This document shows, one piece after another, positions 25,762 through 35,300 of a DNA stretch of 64,000 bases. Source of the DNA: JAWKTT01 sp041398965 (GTDB lineage Bacteria; Planctomycetota; Planctomycetia; Planctomycetales; Planctomycetaceae). How positions within the stretch are numbered: the stretch's first letter is position 1; the number at the start of each line of letters is the position of its first letter. Where the stretch lies: contig JAWKTT010000024.1 in NCBI GenBank assembly GCA_041398965.1, positions 13,119 through 77,118 of the forward strand. Reading direction: 5' to 3'. The position numbers and the translations under genes are program-made. The notes under the pieces were generated by a model. The model was not told where the DNA came from, did not search any database, and saw only the letters and a program-made list of their open reading frames with translations.

Positions 25762-28700
25762 ATGACGGACAAACCTGCTGGTGCCGACGGCACCGAACCG
25801 AAATCTCCTCTCAAGATCGGCCTCGCTTTGTCCGGCGGGGGGCTGAGAAGTGCAACCTATTGCCTCGGTGTCCTACAGGGGCTGAATAAGGCAGGGCTAC
25901 TCGTCGATGTTGACTACCTCTCGACCGTCTCCGGCGGCGGCTACATCGGCAGCTGGTGGACAGCTTGGGTTCGCAAGTGGAACGAGGAACAGGACTACTC
26001 GTTGAAGAATCCTCCAAATCGAGAACAACGACAAGACTGCTACGACGAACTCCTCAGTGGAAAGGTTGCCCATGAAGCGGCCCCAGAGGTTCGCCGCCTG
26101 CGGGAACGAAGCAATTTCCTTACCCCCCGCCTCTCCTTCTTCAGCACCGACCTCTGGCTCGGCCTCGTCTCCGTCATCGGCGGAGCAACCGTCACAATGT
26201 CGGTCGCATTCCTCCTGATTCTCATGTCGATCAGCCTGTGGCGTGGCGTCGTTGAACTTGCAGCCGGAGGATGGCACCAGCATTTTAAACTGTTGTGCCT
26301 TTGCTCCAGGGACAGTGCTGCGGTTATTGGTGGCATCATGATGGCTGTCACATTGGGGATTTGGGAATGGCGATACCAATCGACACGAAAGAACAAAGAC
26401 CCCCTCAATTTCCCTAGCATATTCCTGGCAACAGGCATGACCGTCGTCATAGTCACGATGATTACGGCCCTATGGTGGATGGCACTTCCAAAGTTGACGT
26501 CCACACCATTAGACAAATGGCGACTCTTTCAAAATGTCGAAGTACCCCTAACGACATCACCAAAAGCAGGTGACTGGTCTTGGTGGCTAGGACATGGACA
26601 CATCAACGAGGGGTCAGTCTGGGGAGTTTATCATGCCGACGATTCGACAATCACAGGCAAAGGGACCGGGATCAATAGACCGCTGATGAGCTTAGCTCTG
26701 ATCCCCTTCGTCAGCATGATCGCTCTGTTAGTTAGTGCTCAGATCGCGCGAGGAGTTTCTCGTTTTTATCATTGCGAGGAACACTGGATCGACGCAACGC
26801 ACCGAATTGCCACACGACTGGGACGACTCACCCTTGTACATCTCACGTTTGCCGCCGCATGGGAGGCGAGTGTCTGGCTATCCGGCGGAAATTTGAAGTG
26901 GCATATCACCCTTGCCGGAGGAACGAGCGTCGTTGTCGCCGAGGCGTTCCGCCGCACTCTCTCCTGGGTCGGTAATTCCGGGTCGTCTGCCTCAACGAGC
27001 GGGCCCAAGTCCATCATTCAACGGTTCTTGCCCCAGTTGTTGGCGTACTTTTTACTCGGGGCGCTGCTCGTACTCGGTTCGACAACGACTTCGTTCATGA
27101 TTCGAATTCTGTTTTCGCCCTCATCCAATCCTTCGATTGCCGACATCGTCTCACACGATGCCCTTAATCCTTTGATCCTTTGTGTCATCTGCGGATCCAT
27201 GGCAGTGATCATTGCTGCATTTCTCTGTCCGAACGAACACGGACTGCACGGTTTCTATCGACGTCGCATCGCTGAGACCTTCTTGAACTTCAAGAGGTTC
27301 GGTCCCTGTGATGAAACCTCGAGTGAAGACTACGACAACCTCAACCCGCAACACCTAATCTGCTGTGCAGCGAACGACCTGCAGGGAGATCTGTTGACGG
27401 GACTAGGACGCGGAGCGGTTCACTCAGTCTTTGATGGTAATACGTTTCAACTTGGTCCCGTTATGGAAGGCGTGACGCATGATCCATGCCCCTCCTTCGA
27501 TCCAGAAGTCCTGAAATCCGCCGCGATCACCGCGTCGGCTGCTGCGTTTAATTCGAACATGGGTCAAGTCTCCATGAAACTCGGGCCGGTCGTCAGCTTC
27601 TTCGCCGCCGCCCTCAACCTCCGACTCGGCTTGTGGGTTAAGGACCCTACGAAGCTCACACCGTGGGACCGAATCACTCCCCCGCGACTCATTCGCGAAA
27701 TGGTGTCGTCCACTTCCATCGACAGGGACAAGGACTACTTCCTCTCCGACGGGGCACACTTTGAGAATCTCGGATTGTATGAACTTGTGCGGCGTCGGTG
27801 TCCGTATATCGTCGTCTGCGATTGTGGAGCCGATCCAGAATTTCTGTTTGAAGATGTTGCCAATGCCATTCGACGCATTCGCACCGACTTCGGCGTCGAA
27901 GTGAGCCTTGATGTCTCCGCATTGCGGCCGGGTCCAGATGGAGTCGCCCGGCAGCATGTTGCCGTCGGGACCATCGATTACACCGACAACAGAGAGCACC
28001 AAGAGTGTACGCACGATGGGGCCGATTCCTTGCGTGGAATCATTCTACTGCTTAAGCCGAATCTTACCGGCGACGAGCCACGGGATATTCTGCAGTACCG
28101 CGACTCGAATAAGCAGTTCCCGCAAGAGACAACGCTCGACCAGTTCTACGACGAAGCGCAATGGGAGTCGTATCGCCGTTTAGGAAAACATGCCGCGGAT
28201 ACTGTCTTTGGCGAAGTCGGAAACTACCTTGATGCTCGTAACAAGAAACTTCCAAAAATCGACAACGCCAAGTTGTTCTATGAACTGTTCACAAAGTGGT
28301 ATCCGACATCAGAAGACCTCCGACGTCGCTTTTTGGACCAGACATCCAAATTCGACTCCTTCCAGACCCGTCTACGTGGGAGTAATCTCCCTCAATTGAT
28401 GCAGGACATTTTGTTGCCGAACGAACTCGTCACCACTCCGAACACCACTCCGAACACCACTCCGAACACCACTCCGATCACCGAGCCGATCACCGAGCCG
28501 GACCCGATCGAAGAGACGATTCTGATGGTGACGGAAATGATCCAAGTTATGGAAGACACCTTCGTTGCCTTGCGATTGGATTTCGACACCGATCACCCCT
28601 TGAATATCGGGTGGATCAATCAATTCAAACGCTGGGCCGGGACGAAGGCCCTTCGTCGATGGTGGCCGCTACTGCAACCGATCTACAGCCTAGAATTCCA

Positions 28701-29421
28701 ACGCTTCGCCAACCGCGTCCTAGGCCTCAGTTCCGTCGCCCCTGGCGAATTCACCCCGGAGAAAATGGCAGAGAGAATTAAGGTCTACAAGCAAGAGGAA
28801 TGGGAGAAGGTCACCACCGGCATGGCGTCGGGTTACTTCAAGCAACTCGATGACGATTCTCGACATGAGGCCCTTGTAGGCTTGCCAGACACGTATCGTC
28901 TTCCAAACGGGAAAGAGGAACGATGCGTCCTATCACTTGAAATCCTACTGGGTGACGAACAAGACAACCCCCAGGTGTTAGAAGTCGCCCTTCTCTTTGG
29001 GCGACTCTTCGAAGACGTTAGACACGAAGTGAATGGAACAACCCGCCGAATTAATCATTTCTATGTTCCCGCACGAAGCAATGGTCTTTACATCATTCCC
29101 ATTCTCCTCGGAACCGGTATCGAGTTCACTTTCCCTGCATCCGTCTCGTCGATTTCCAAGATCGTATGGGCAACACCAGTTAATAATGAAATTTCCGCCG
29201 CACGCCTCAAGGGAATCGCCGCGATCACTGGGAAGAGAGCCCTGACACAAGAAGTGAGTACAACAGGTGGCCCGCCGGCACGAGATAGAAGTCGCGGCAG
29301 CAGCGGGAATGCGAGAAGTACCGAACGTGAAACGCTAGTCTCCCAAGGCTTTCGTGTTGGCGATTGGAGTACGGATCCTAAGGAAAACATCCCAATGTTC
29401 TCTTTTCCGGTCAACGAATAG
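25762..29421 (+). CDS. Large multi-pass patatin-like phospholipase
   Basis: 1,219 residues from the ATG at 25762, which has GAGGG just upstream. The N-terminal patatin part has the oxyanion loop SGGGLRS (24-30) and the nucleophile elbow STVSGGGY with Ser about 57; the catalytic Asp is in YFLSDGAHFENLG near residue 660. The catalytic halves are separated by about 500 residues holding six or seven likely membrane helices (about 126-160, 180-205, 220-245, 307-330, 423-447, 470-490 among them). A Thr/Pro tandem repeat follows near 890-915, and then a ~300-residue C-terminal domain. Patatins cleave acyl esters of lipids; this one should be embedded in a membrane. No operon partner; the next gene is 150 bases on. 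Confidence 0.85.
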   Translation: MTDKPAGADGTEPKSPLKIGLALSGGGLRSATYCLGVLQGLNKAGLLVDVDYLSTVSGGGYIGSWWTAWVRKWNEEQDYSLKNPPNREQRQDCYDELLSGKVAHEAAPEVRRLRERSNFLTPRLSFFSTDLWLGLVSVIGGATVTMSVAFLLILMSISLWRGVVELAAGGWHQHFKLLCLCSRDSAAVIGGIMMAVTLGIWEWRYQSTRKNKDPLNFPSIFLATGMTVVIVTMITALWWMALPKLTSTPLDKWRLFQNVEVPLTTSPKAGDWSWWLGHGHINEGSVWGVYHADDSTITGKGTGINRPLMSLALIPFVSMIALLVSAQIARGVSRFYHCEEHWIDATHRIATRLGRLTLVHLTFAAAWEASVWLSGGNLKWHITLAGGTSVVVAEAFRRTLSWVGNSGSSASTSGPKSIIQRFLPQLLAYFLLGALLVLGSTTTSFMIRILFSPSSNPSIADIVSHDALNPLILCVICGSMAVIIAAFLCPNEHGLHGFYRRRIAETFLNFKRFGPCDETSSEDYDNLNPQHLICCAANDLQGDLLTGLGRGAVHSVFDGNTFQLGPVMEGVTHDPCPSFDPEVLKSAAITASAAAFNSNMGQVSMKLGPVVSFFAAALNLRLGLWVKDPTKLTPWDRITPPRLIREMVSSTSIDRDKDYFLSDGAHFENLGLYELVRRRCPYIVVCDCGADPEFLFEDVANAIRRIRTDFGVEVSLDVSALRPGPDGVARQHVAVGTIDYTDNREHQECTHDGADSLRGIILLLKPNLTGDEPRDILQYRDSNKQFPQETTLDQFYDEAQWESYRRLGKHAADTVFGEVGNYLDARNKKLPKIDNAKLFYELFTKWYPTSEDLRRRFLDQTSKFDSFQTRLRGSNLPQLMQDILLPNELVTTPNTTPNTTPNTTPITEPITEPDPIEETILMVTEMIQVMEDTFVALRLDFDTDHPLNIGWINQFKRWAGTKALRRWWPLLQPIYSLEFQRFANRVLGLSSVAPGEFTPEKMAERIKVYKQEEWEKVTTGMASGYFKQLDDDSRHEALVGLPDTYRLPNGKEERCVLSLEILLGDEQDNPQVLEVALLFGRLFEDVRHEVNGTTRRINHFYVPARSNGLYIIPILLGTGIEFTFPASVSSISKIVWATPVNNEISAARLKGIAAITGKRALTQEVSTTGGPPARDRSRGSSGNARSTERETLVSQGFRVGDWSTDPKENIPMFSFPVNE
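28434..28500 (+). repeat. In-frame 12-bp tandem repeats
   Basis: A 12-base unit (AACACCACTCCG) is repeated about four times, followed by two copies of a related unit ending in GAGCCG. It encodes a TPNTTPNTT / TEPITEP run inside the patatin-like gene. The unit keeps the frame, so copy number could vary without breaking the protein. Confidence 0.85.
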
Positions 29422-29573
29422 GACGAGTGAGAACGCCCCGAGCATTGAGTCCTCCGTGACTCCCCGACTTTCGCATTGAAAACAGTATACAATTCGCGTC
29501 AACGTCACCTTTTCGATTACCCGTTGGCACGAATGAACACTTCGCCTTTAACCTCGAACACTGGGACAGACTG

Positions 29574-30647
29574 ATGAATTGCCACACCTTGATTAATCCG
29601 CTGGTTCTCCTGTTGGGCTTGGCGACTGCTCTGCCGGCAAGTGAGTCGGCAATGACGAGAGCCCCGGCCTTTTCGCCCGGAGTCGGAGCCCTCCTCACAA
29701 CGATCCCCGCACCGGCCCATGCCAGCCTGGCGACCGGACATTTATTCTCCGGCGAGATTAAGAGCGAATATCTCGACGAGGCCCCTGGGCAGACGTTCGC
29801 CCTTATCGAGGTTCAAGCGACCAATCTCGCCCCGTCGCATCACGTCGCCATCAACGGCAACAAGGTCGCCCTCCCGACTTCAAAGCGACCAAAATTATTC
29901 CGACTCCCCCTGGCATGCAACCCCGATGTCTGTCGTCTCGAAATCATCGATGACGAGTCCGGGCAATCCATCGCCTTCCGCAAGTTTCACGCACAACCTT
30001 ACCTCGGCTATTATTGGGAGATCCCATTACCGAGCGAGCATCTGGCCAAAGTATCCGGCGATCCTCGACTCCCCTCATCGCACGACCCAACAAACAAGAA
30101 GGATGAATCAGCAGTCGCAGAAAAGGCTTCTTTACCATTGATGCCCACGGCATCCGTAATGTCTATTGACGCAACTATTGCTGCACTGAATCAAGCGAAA
30201 GCCCACCTTCTCGCAGCACAACGGGAATGTCAGACGCTGATGCAAGAACCAACCCCCCAGAATCTCCTCGCCGACGCATATGACGAGAAAGCAAGACTTG
30301 AAAATCAAAAGAATCTAGCAAAGGAGCACCTGAACCAGCTTCGAGCCGATAAAAAGAGTCTTGTTGACACGGGTCGCGACAGCACCGCCGCCAGTGCAGC
30401 CGTCCTCAAAGCAGAGATGCACTTCGCAGAATTGCAAAATGCCGAGTTCGCAATCCGAGGGAAGATCATCACGCTTAGAGCGAACAGTGAGGTTTATAAA
30501 CGAGAGCTAGGCAAAGCCAGAAAGAAAGTAGAGGCAATCGAGAAGGAAAATAAACTTATCTGGGCAGATGCCCATTACAACTTGACGAAGGCAGAGCATC
30601 AAGGCAACAGCGCTATCGAAGAAGCCAAGAACAAGCTCAACCCCTAG
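29574..30647 (+). CDS. Secreted coiled-coil protein
   Basis: 357 residues. A signal peptide is seen (MNCHTLINPLVLLLGLATALPASES). Residues ~60-150 form a small beta domain with two Cys in ACNPDVCRLEI. Residues ~195-350 are strongly helical and charged, predicted coiled coil (LNQAKAHLLAAQRECQTL, KEHLNQLRADKKSL, ELGKARKKVEAIEKENK). It may be a periplasmic scaffold or spacer. I do not recognise a named family. It stands 150 bases after the patatin-like gene on the same strand. Confidence 0.7.
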   Translation: MNCHTLINPLVLLLGLATALPASESAMTRAPAFSPGVGALLTTIPAPAHASLATGHLFSGEIKSEYLDEAPGQTFALIEVQATNLAPSHHVAINGNKVALPTSKRPKLFRLPLACNPDVCRLEIIDDESGQSIAFRKFHAQPYLGYYWEIPLPSEHLAKVSGDPRLPSSHDPTNKKDESAVAEKASLPLMPTASVMSIDATIAALNQAKAHLLAAQRECQTLMQEPTPQNLLADAYDEKARLENQKNLAKEHLNQLRADKKSLVDTGRDSTAASAAVLKAEMHFAELQNAEFAIRGKIITLRANSEVYKRELGKARKKVEAIEKENKLIWADAHYNLTKAEHQGNSAIEEAKNKLNP

Positions 30648-30696
30648 CCTACTCCGAAGGTCCTCCATGTCTTTCGGATATGATCACCGAGCCAAA

Positions 30697-31494
30697 CTAC
30701 CGCACCGTTCTTACGAAGGCGTTGTCGACGTCGGGGTTGTGTTCGGCTCGGCGGTTTAGGACTTCTTGGCGGCGTTCCTCCTTTTCCTCTGGTGACGGAT
30801 TGAAGACGCTGCCAAGGGGGGTGGCGTCGACGATTGCGACGACGGGGCGGACGGCGATGCTTCCTGCTTCTCGCACGACATCGGCTGAGGCGTGCACGAC
30901 GCCTTGGGTTCCACGAGCGATTCCACGACCCAGTTCTGGCAGACCGGTCCGGGCGAGCAGGGAGGTGGCCCGTCGTCGTGCGGTGGCTCCGCCAGTCATC
31001 GCTGTGCCGACCACGCCGTCGCCTCGTCGATGCTCCACCGTCGGCTCCATCCGATCGCACACTTTTAACGGATGCACAAAGCGAACCCGAATTGTCTCGC
31101 GCCCGAAGTCATAGTCAATGTATTGATCCCGGTAGGTCACCCTTGGAGAGCCGGGGAGCATCTGAACTTCGAGATACATCCGCTCGCCGGTCTTGGGATG
31201 ACTCACGACCACGATACTTGGCCCTCCTGGAAAGATCGGACCTCGAAAGTCACGGTCGCCGGTGTAGTAAAAGTTATGCACAATCACAGTCGGAGGAATA
31301 TCGACCTGTTGCCCTCCGTCGCCCGGTAGCACGATCGGGGTCGGTTTGAACTCGGTGTTCGTTGCCGGATCAAGAATCGTAATCTCATCGACCGGCGACA
31401 CCGTAACAGCCGGTCGGCGGATACAGCTTTGTCCCCAACCAGTCGAGGCGACAAGGAGCGACATCATGGCTGTGATGATTGGAATTACTCTCAT
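30697..31494 (-). CDS. Secreted planctomycete hypothetical protein
   Basis: 265 residues from the ATG at 31494, which has AGGAAGAGG about 7 bases upstream. The signal peptide is MRVIPIITAMMSLLVASTGWGQ. The mature part has PPTVIVHNFYYTGDRDFRGP, then HPKTGERMYLEVQMLPGSPR, a beta-rich segment common in planctomycete exported proteins. The C-terminal part is Arg-rich with helices. Function unknown; location near other envelope genes of this strand suggests a related role. Confidence 0.65.
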   Translation of the reverse strand: MRVIPIITAMMSLLVASTGWGQSCIRRPAVTVSPVDEITILDPATNTEFKPTPIVLPGDGGQQVDIPPTVIVHNFYYTGDRDFRGPIFPGGPSIVVVSHPKTGERMYLEVQMLPGSPRVTYRDQYIDYDFGRETIRVRFVHPLKVCDRMEPTVEHRRGDGVVGTAMTGGATARRRATSLLARTGLPELGRGIARGTQGVVHASADVVREAGSIAVRPVVAIVDATPLGSVFNPSPEEKEERRQEVLNRRAEHNPDVDNAFVRTVR

Positions 31495-31630
31495 GGTGGC
31501 CTCTTCCTTTGTCGCCCTGTTGAGCCCCACAAGATCAAAGTGGGACCATGGTAACGACGTTATGACAACAAGTTGTTTGTTGGGATGATGATTCTAAGAC
31601 AAATCAATGAGTTGGCAGCAATGTTGTTGG

Positions 31631-32275
31631 CTAGTCATACCGCAGGTCGACTTCGACACGGTCGACTAATCGATACACATTCGCGATATCTTCGGTGCAT
31701 CCCGTCAGCCGAATGCGGCGTTGCTCACGCTTCTCGATCGTGAGCTGCGGGAGGTCGATTTGAAAGCACTCGGGCTTGGCGACGACGCGATCCGTCACCG
31801 ATTCGCCGATAGGGAACAACCCGACGCCACGAACCGAGATGTGCAAATGGTTCCTAACGTATCGCTCGAACTGTGGTCGCATCTGTTCGCCAACAATGGA
31901 CGGGTCTTGCGTCGCGAGACATTGAAACACCCACGACCCATCCGATGCGATGGTGACGGTCAGTTCCGACAGTCGGCAATGCTGATTCGTCAGGTCGCGA
32001 GCGGCCAATTGAAATGTCTTCGCCGCGAGACCTTGCTTAACATCGGGAGTGCCGACCGTGCCGTTTGTCCCGTCAATCAATTCCGGAGTCACGACGAGTG
32101 CGAGGCCTGCCGATGTGATTTCTGTCATCACATTCGAGCAGCGATGCGGCGAATAGTCGTAACAGGGGATACCGCAGCGTTGCCTGGCCTTCGACCGATT
32201 CAGCCAGTCGGCTCCCAAGGCCGAGGTTGCCCCCCAGATCATCAAACCACTCCCTAGAAATTCCCGTCGATTCAT
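31631..32275 (-). CDS. Exported hypothetical protein with Tat-like signal
   Basis: 214 residues. The N-terminus (MNRREFLGSGLMIWGATSALGA) has an RR-containing signal resembling a Tat leader, suggesting export of a folded protein. Four early Cys (CGIPC, HRC, and CRLSEL further on) may pair. The mature region is strand-rich, with NHLHISVRGVGLFPIGE. It lies 92 bases downstream of the giant secretin-like gene on the same strand, so it may be co-transcribed with it. Family not recognised. Confidence 0.6.
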   Translation of the reverse strand: MNRREFLGSGLMIWGATSALGADWLNRSKARQRCGIPCYDYSPHRCSNVMTEITSAGLALVVTPELIDGTNGTVGTPDVKQGLAAKTFQLAARDLTNQHCRLSELTVTIASDGSWVFQCLATQDPSIVGEQMRPQFERYVRNHLHISVRGVGLFPIGESVTDRVVAKPECFQIDLPQLTIEKREQRRIRLTGCTEDIANVYRLVDRVEVDLRYD

Positions 32276-32367
32276 GTCCCGTCCTTAGGATCTGAAGGGC
32301 GTTATCGCCCGTCGAAAGTGTTGATGTCTGACGGACAGGGATGTCCACCGTACGCTATGTTAGTCGT

Positions 32368-35300
32368 TTATTTTCGTTCACGGCTGAAGATTCCATGCAG
32401 GAATCCCCGACGCGGCTTTGGTTCGGGCTTCTGTTCTGGCTGTGGTGAGAACTTGGGCAACGGCTTTGATGGTGGTGGGGTGGTGGATGGGGTTGGCGAT
32501 GTCCGTGCGGTCGCGGTCCGTTGCGGGTTTGCCGGCGTCTGCCAGTTCGTCAGTTCGATCCCTCCACGATGGACCGATGGCGATGTTCTTGTGATCGGCG
32601 CCGCTGTTGTCGGAGGAGCGAGTCGTGGCGGCTCACTCGTGTAAACCGGCTGCCGACTTGGTACTGGAATCGCCCCTTGCGGAACTGGCAAGACCGGTCC
32701 TGCTCCGTTGACTCTCGCCCGTCCGGCTGAGTCCTCTGTTCGGCGAATCGCTGATTGCTGCGACTGCGACGACTGGTACGAAGGAGCATGGTACGTCGTT
32801 GGCAGGTCACTCCCAGTGCGATAGGACGGCGTATACGACGATGACTGGTTCATGTGCGTGCCGGGCGTGTACTCCTCGATCACGTCGTCTAACTCCCCAT
32901 GTTGTCCAGGCGAGTGAAATCCTTCACTTGTTTGCGGCGTGTAGAACTGTGCCGAGTCTCCGGCTGGCATCTGGCCAGTCGGCGTATAGCCTTCTCGAAG
33001 TTGCCCTCTTTGAAGATTCAGGCCACGACCATCGTAACCATTCGGGTGATGACCAGGGATCGACTCCTGCGTACGGTAGAGGTCGCCGCGACGCTCGGAC
33101 TCGGGAATTCGCATGAAGTCATCGACTTGCAAGCTGCTATAGTCGAACACTTCATTCCTTAAGAACTTCTCGCGATTGCGAGCGACGAACTCCCGCTCTT
33201 GAATCGACATACTCGACAGGTCAGAAACAGCTGGCGCCCAACGTAGTCCCATTAAATCATAAAGCGTGGGATAAATGACCGACTGAGCATAGATCAGGTT
33301 CTGTTGCAGCGCCGACTCTTTCGAGGGGAGGGGACGGAACAACACGCCCGCGAGCGGAATGTCTTCCAGTAATGGCACACCACGGCTGGTGCGTGATGCC
33401 TTCAGCCCCACTTGATATCGGCTCACCTCACGCAGTTCATAATTCCCGGTGACGACGTCGGTGTCAATGAAGTGTCGTTTGACGCGGCCCAGATGCTTCT
33501 CGTCTGCCCGAACCGGCTCACGAACATTCGTGGTGTACATGTAGTTCAGATGGAACACGACCGCTTGACCGTCCGGCTGAATGACTGGGCGAATCTCGAA
33601 GCCGGTGCCGGTTTCAAACTTATACACAGCAGGATCCGGGATGAGTGCCTCCAAATTCGACCCAATCGTTGGGACGTTGTTCTGTCCTTGCGAGAGTAAG
33701 CTCCCATCGGTCTGCGACGGCAATCCCGGCAGAACATTTTGCACGAACGGACCAGGCCCCCCACTTCCAAACGTAGCACTTGACGGATGTCCCCCCTGCA
33801 TCCGCACCATCGCGAGAAAGGTCGGATCTCCAAGGAGTGCTCCGTAATCATCATAGGCCGCCAGGGCCCCTTCAAACGCTTCGTTAATCAGGGCTTGCCG
33901 TTTGGGCAGGTCAAACTCCATCGTCGCCTGTGGCGAGACCTTAGCAAACATCCGATTGTTCGTCAGGATCGTCTCCGTTTGGATCTGCCCCAACTGCACA
34001 TCCCAGGTGTAGCTCGACTCACGAATCAGCCGAAAGGCCGGTTGGTAGAACTGCGTATTCAAGTCATCTTCGAGAGCGGTCGAGAGTCGCATCAAATAGT
34101 TATCAATATTCGCCGTCTGCGCCCGCGTCCCCTCGACGAGTTCGATATACTTTTCCTCGACGTCATCAATGAGCATATCTAAAAACTTCTTATGATCCAA
34201 GGGCCGCCGAGCGTTCTCCGCATTCGCCGCAGCCAGCTGTACCTTCCCAATCTCGCCTCGAAACTCGTCGAGGACATTCTCAGACATCATTAGTAAGGAT
34301 TGTGTCCATGCACTTGCATTCTGTGTGCCGAACTCTTTTCTAGGTGGAGCGGCTGGGTCCAGGAGGTTCATTCCATCACGTCGAACTGAATCCCAGTTGT
34401 TGCGTGCGACATCCCACGTCTCCGGCTTTACCGCGACGCCAACGAGTTCCTCCCGTGATCTCGTGAATCGATTCCGAATCTCAGTGCCGGTTGCCGACAC
34501 GTGCATGGCCACGGCACGATATCGTCTTAAGGCACTCATGATTCGATGCAGATCTCGAAGGGACTCGGCGTTATCTGTGAGAATGACGTTATTAGTGAGG
34601 ACGTCGGCTTCTCGAAGTGCAACTGCCATTGCTGCGTTATTCTGATGATTGAACTGGTGAAGTTCACTCGAAGCATCGCTGCAAACCTTGTGGTAGTCTG
34701 AAAGTATTAAGTGGAGCTCAGCCCATCCATCTTTGTTAACTGTGCCGTCAGTGTTGATAAGTTCGAGCTTCCACTCCGGACTAGGAACGTCTTCATTAAT
34801 AATGGATAGCCGAAACGTTTTGCCATTTAATTGAATACGAATCTCTCGCAGCTTCTCCAGCAGAGAGGCTCGAATGCGCCTTTGCTTCCACTCGGCTAAC
34901 TCTTTCTTTGTGAAATGATCCAACGAGCCTTTTTGTTCAAAAGCCGCCTCACGAAGATCGTCAAGAACTTTGATGCGGTCGCTGAGGTTTAGGTGTTGGT
35001 CTCTCTCGGTCGTGTCTAGAGTAGTGGGGAATAATACATTCAGGATATTGTCGAGGTCAGCCTGCGTCAGATGACCCTGAAATCCTGCTAGGGCAGCTAC
35101 CTGCGTCGCGACGCGATTTAGGTCCTCTTCAATTCGAGCGGCTTCGTTGGATATGGTATTCGTGCGAGATCGTACGCCATCAACGTAGGCCACAATTCGT
35201 TCGACCGATTGCCCTACCTCAAATGCCTTTGTTTGCATTGACCTGCGAGACTCTAGCAGCGCAGCAGATGCTCCTTCTTCAAGCTGTTTGAGCTCACGTT

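Noticed and set aside
28434..28500. CRISPR-like repeat.
   Set aside because: Units are 12 bases, in frame, without spacers, inside a coding region.
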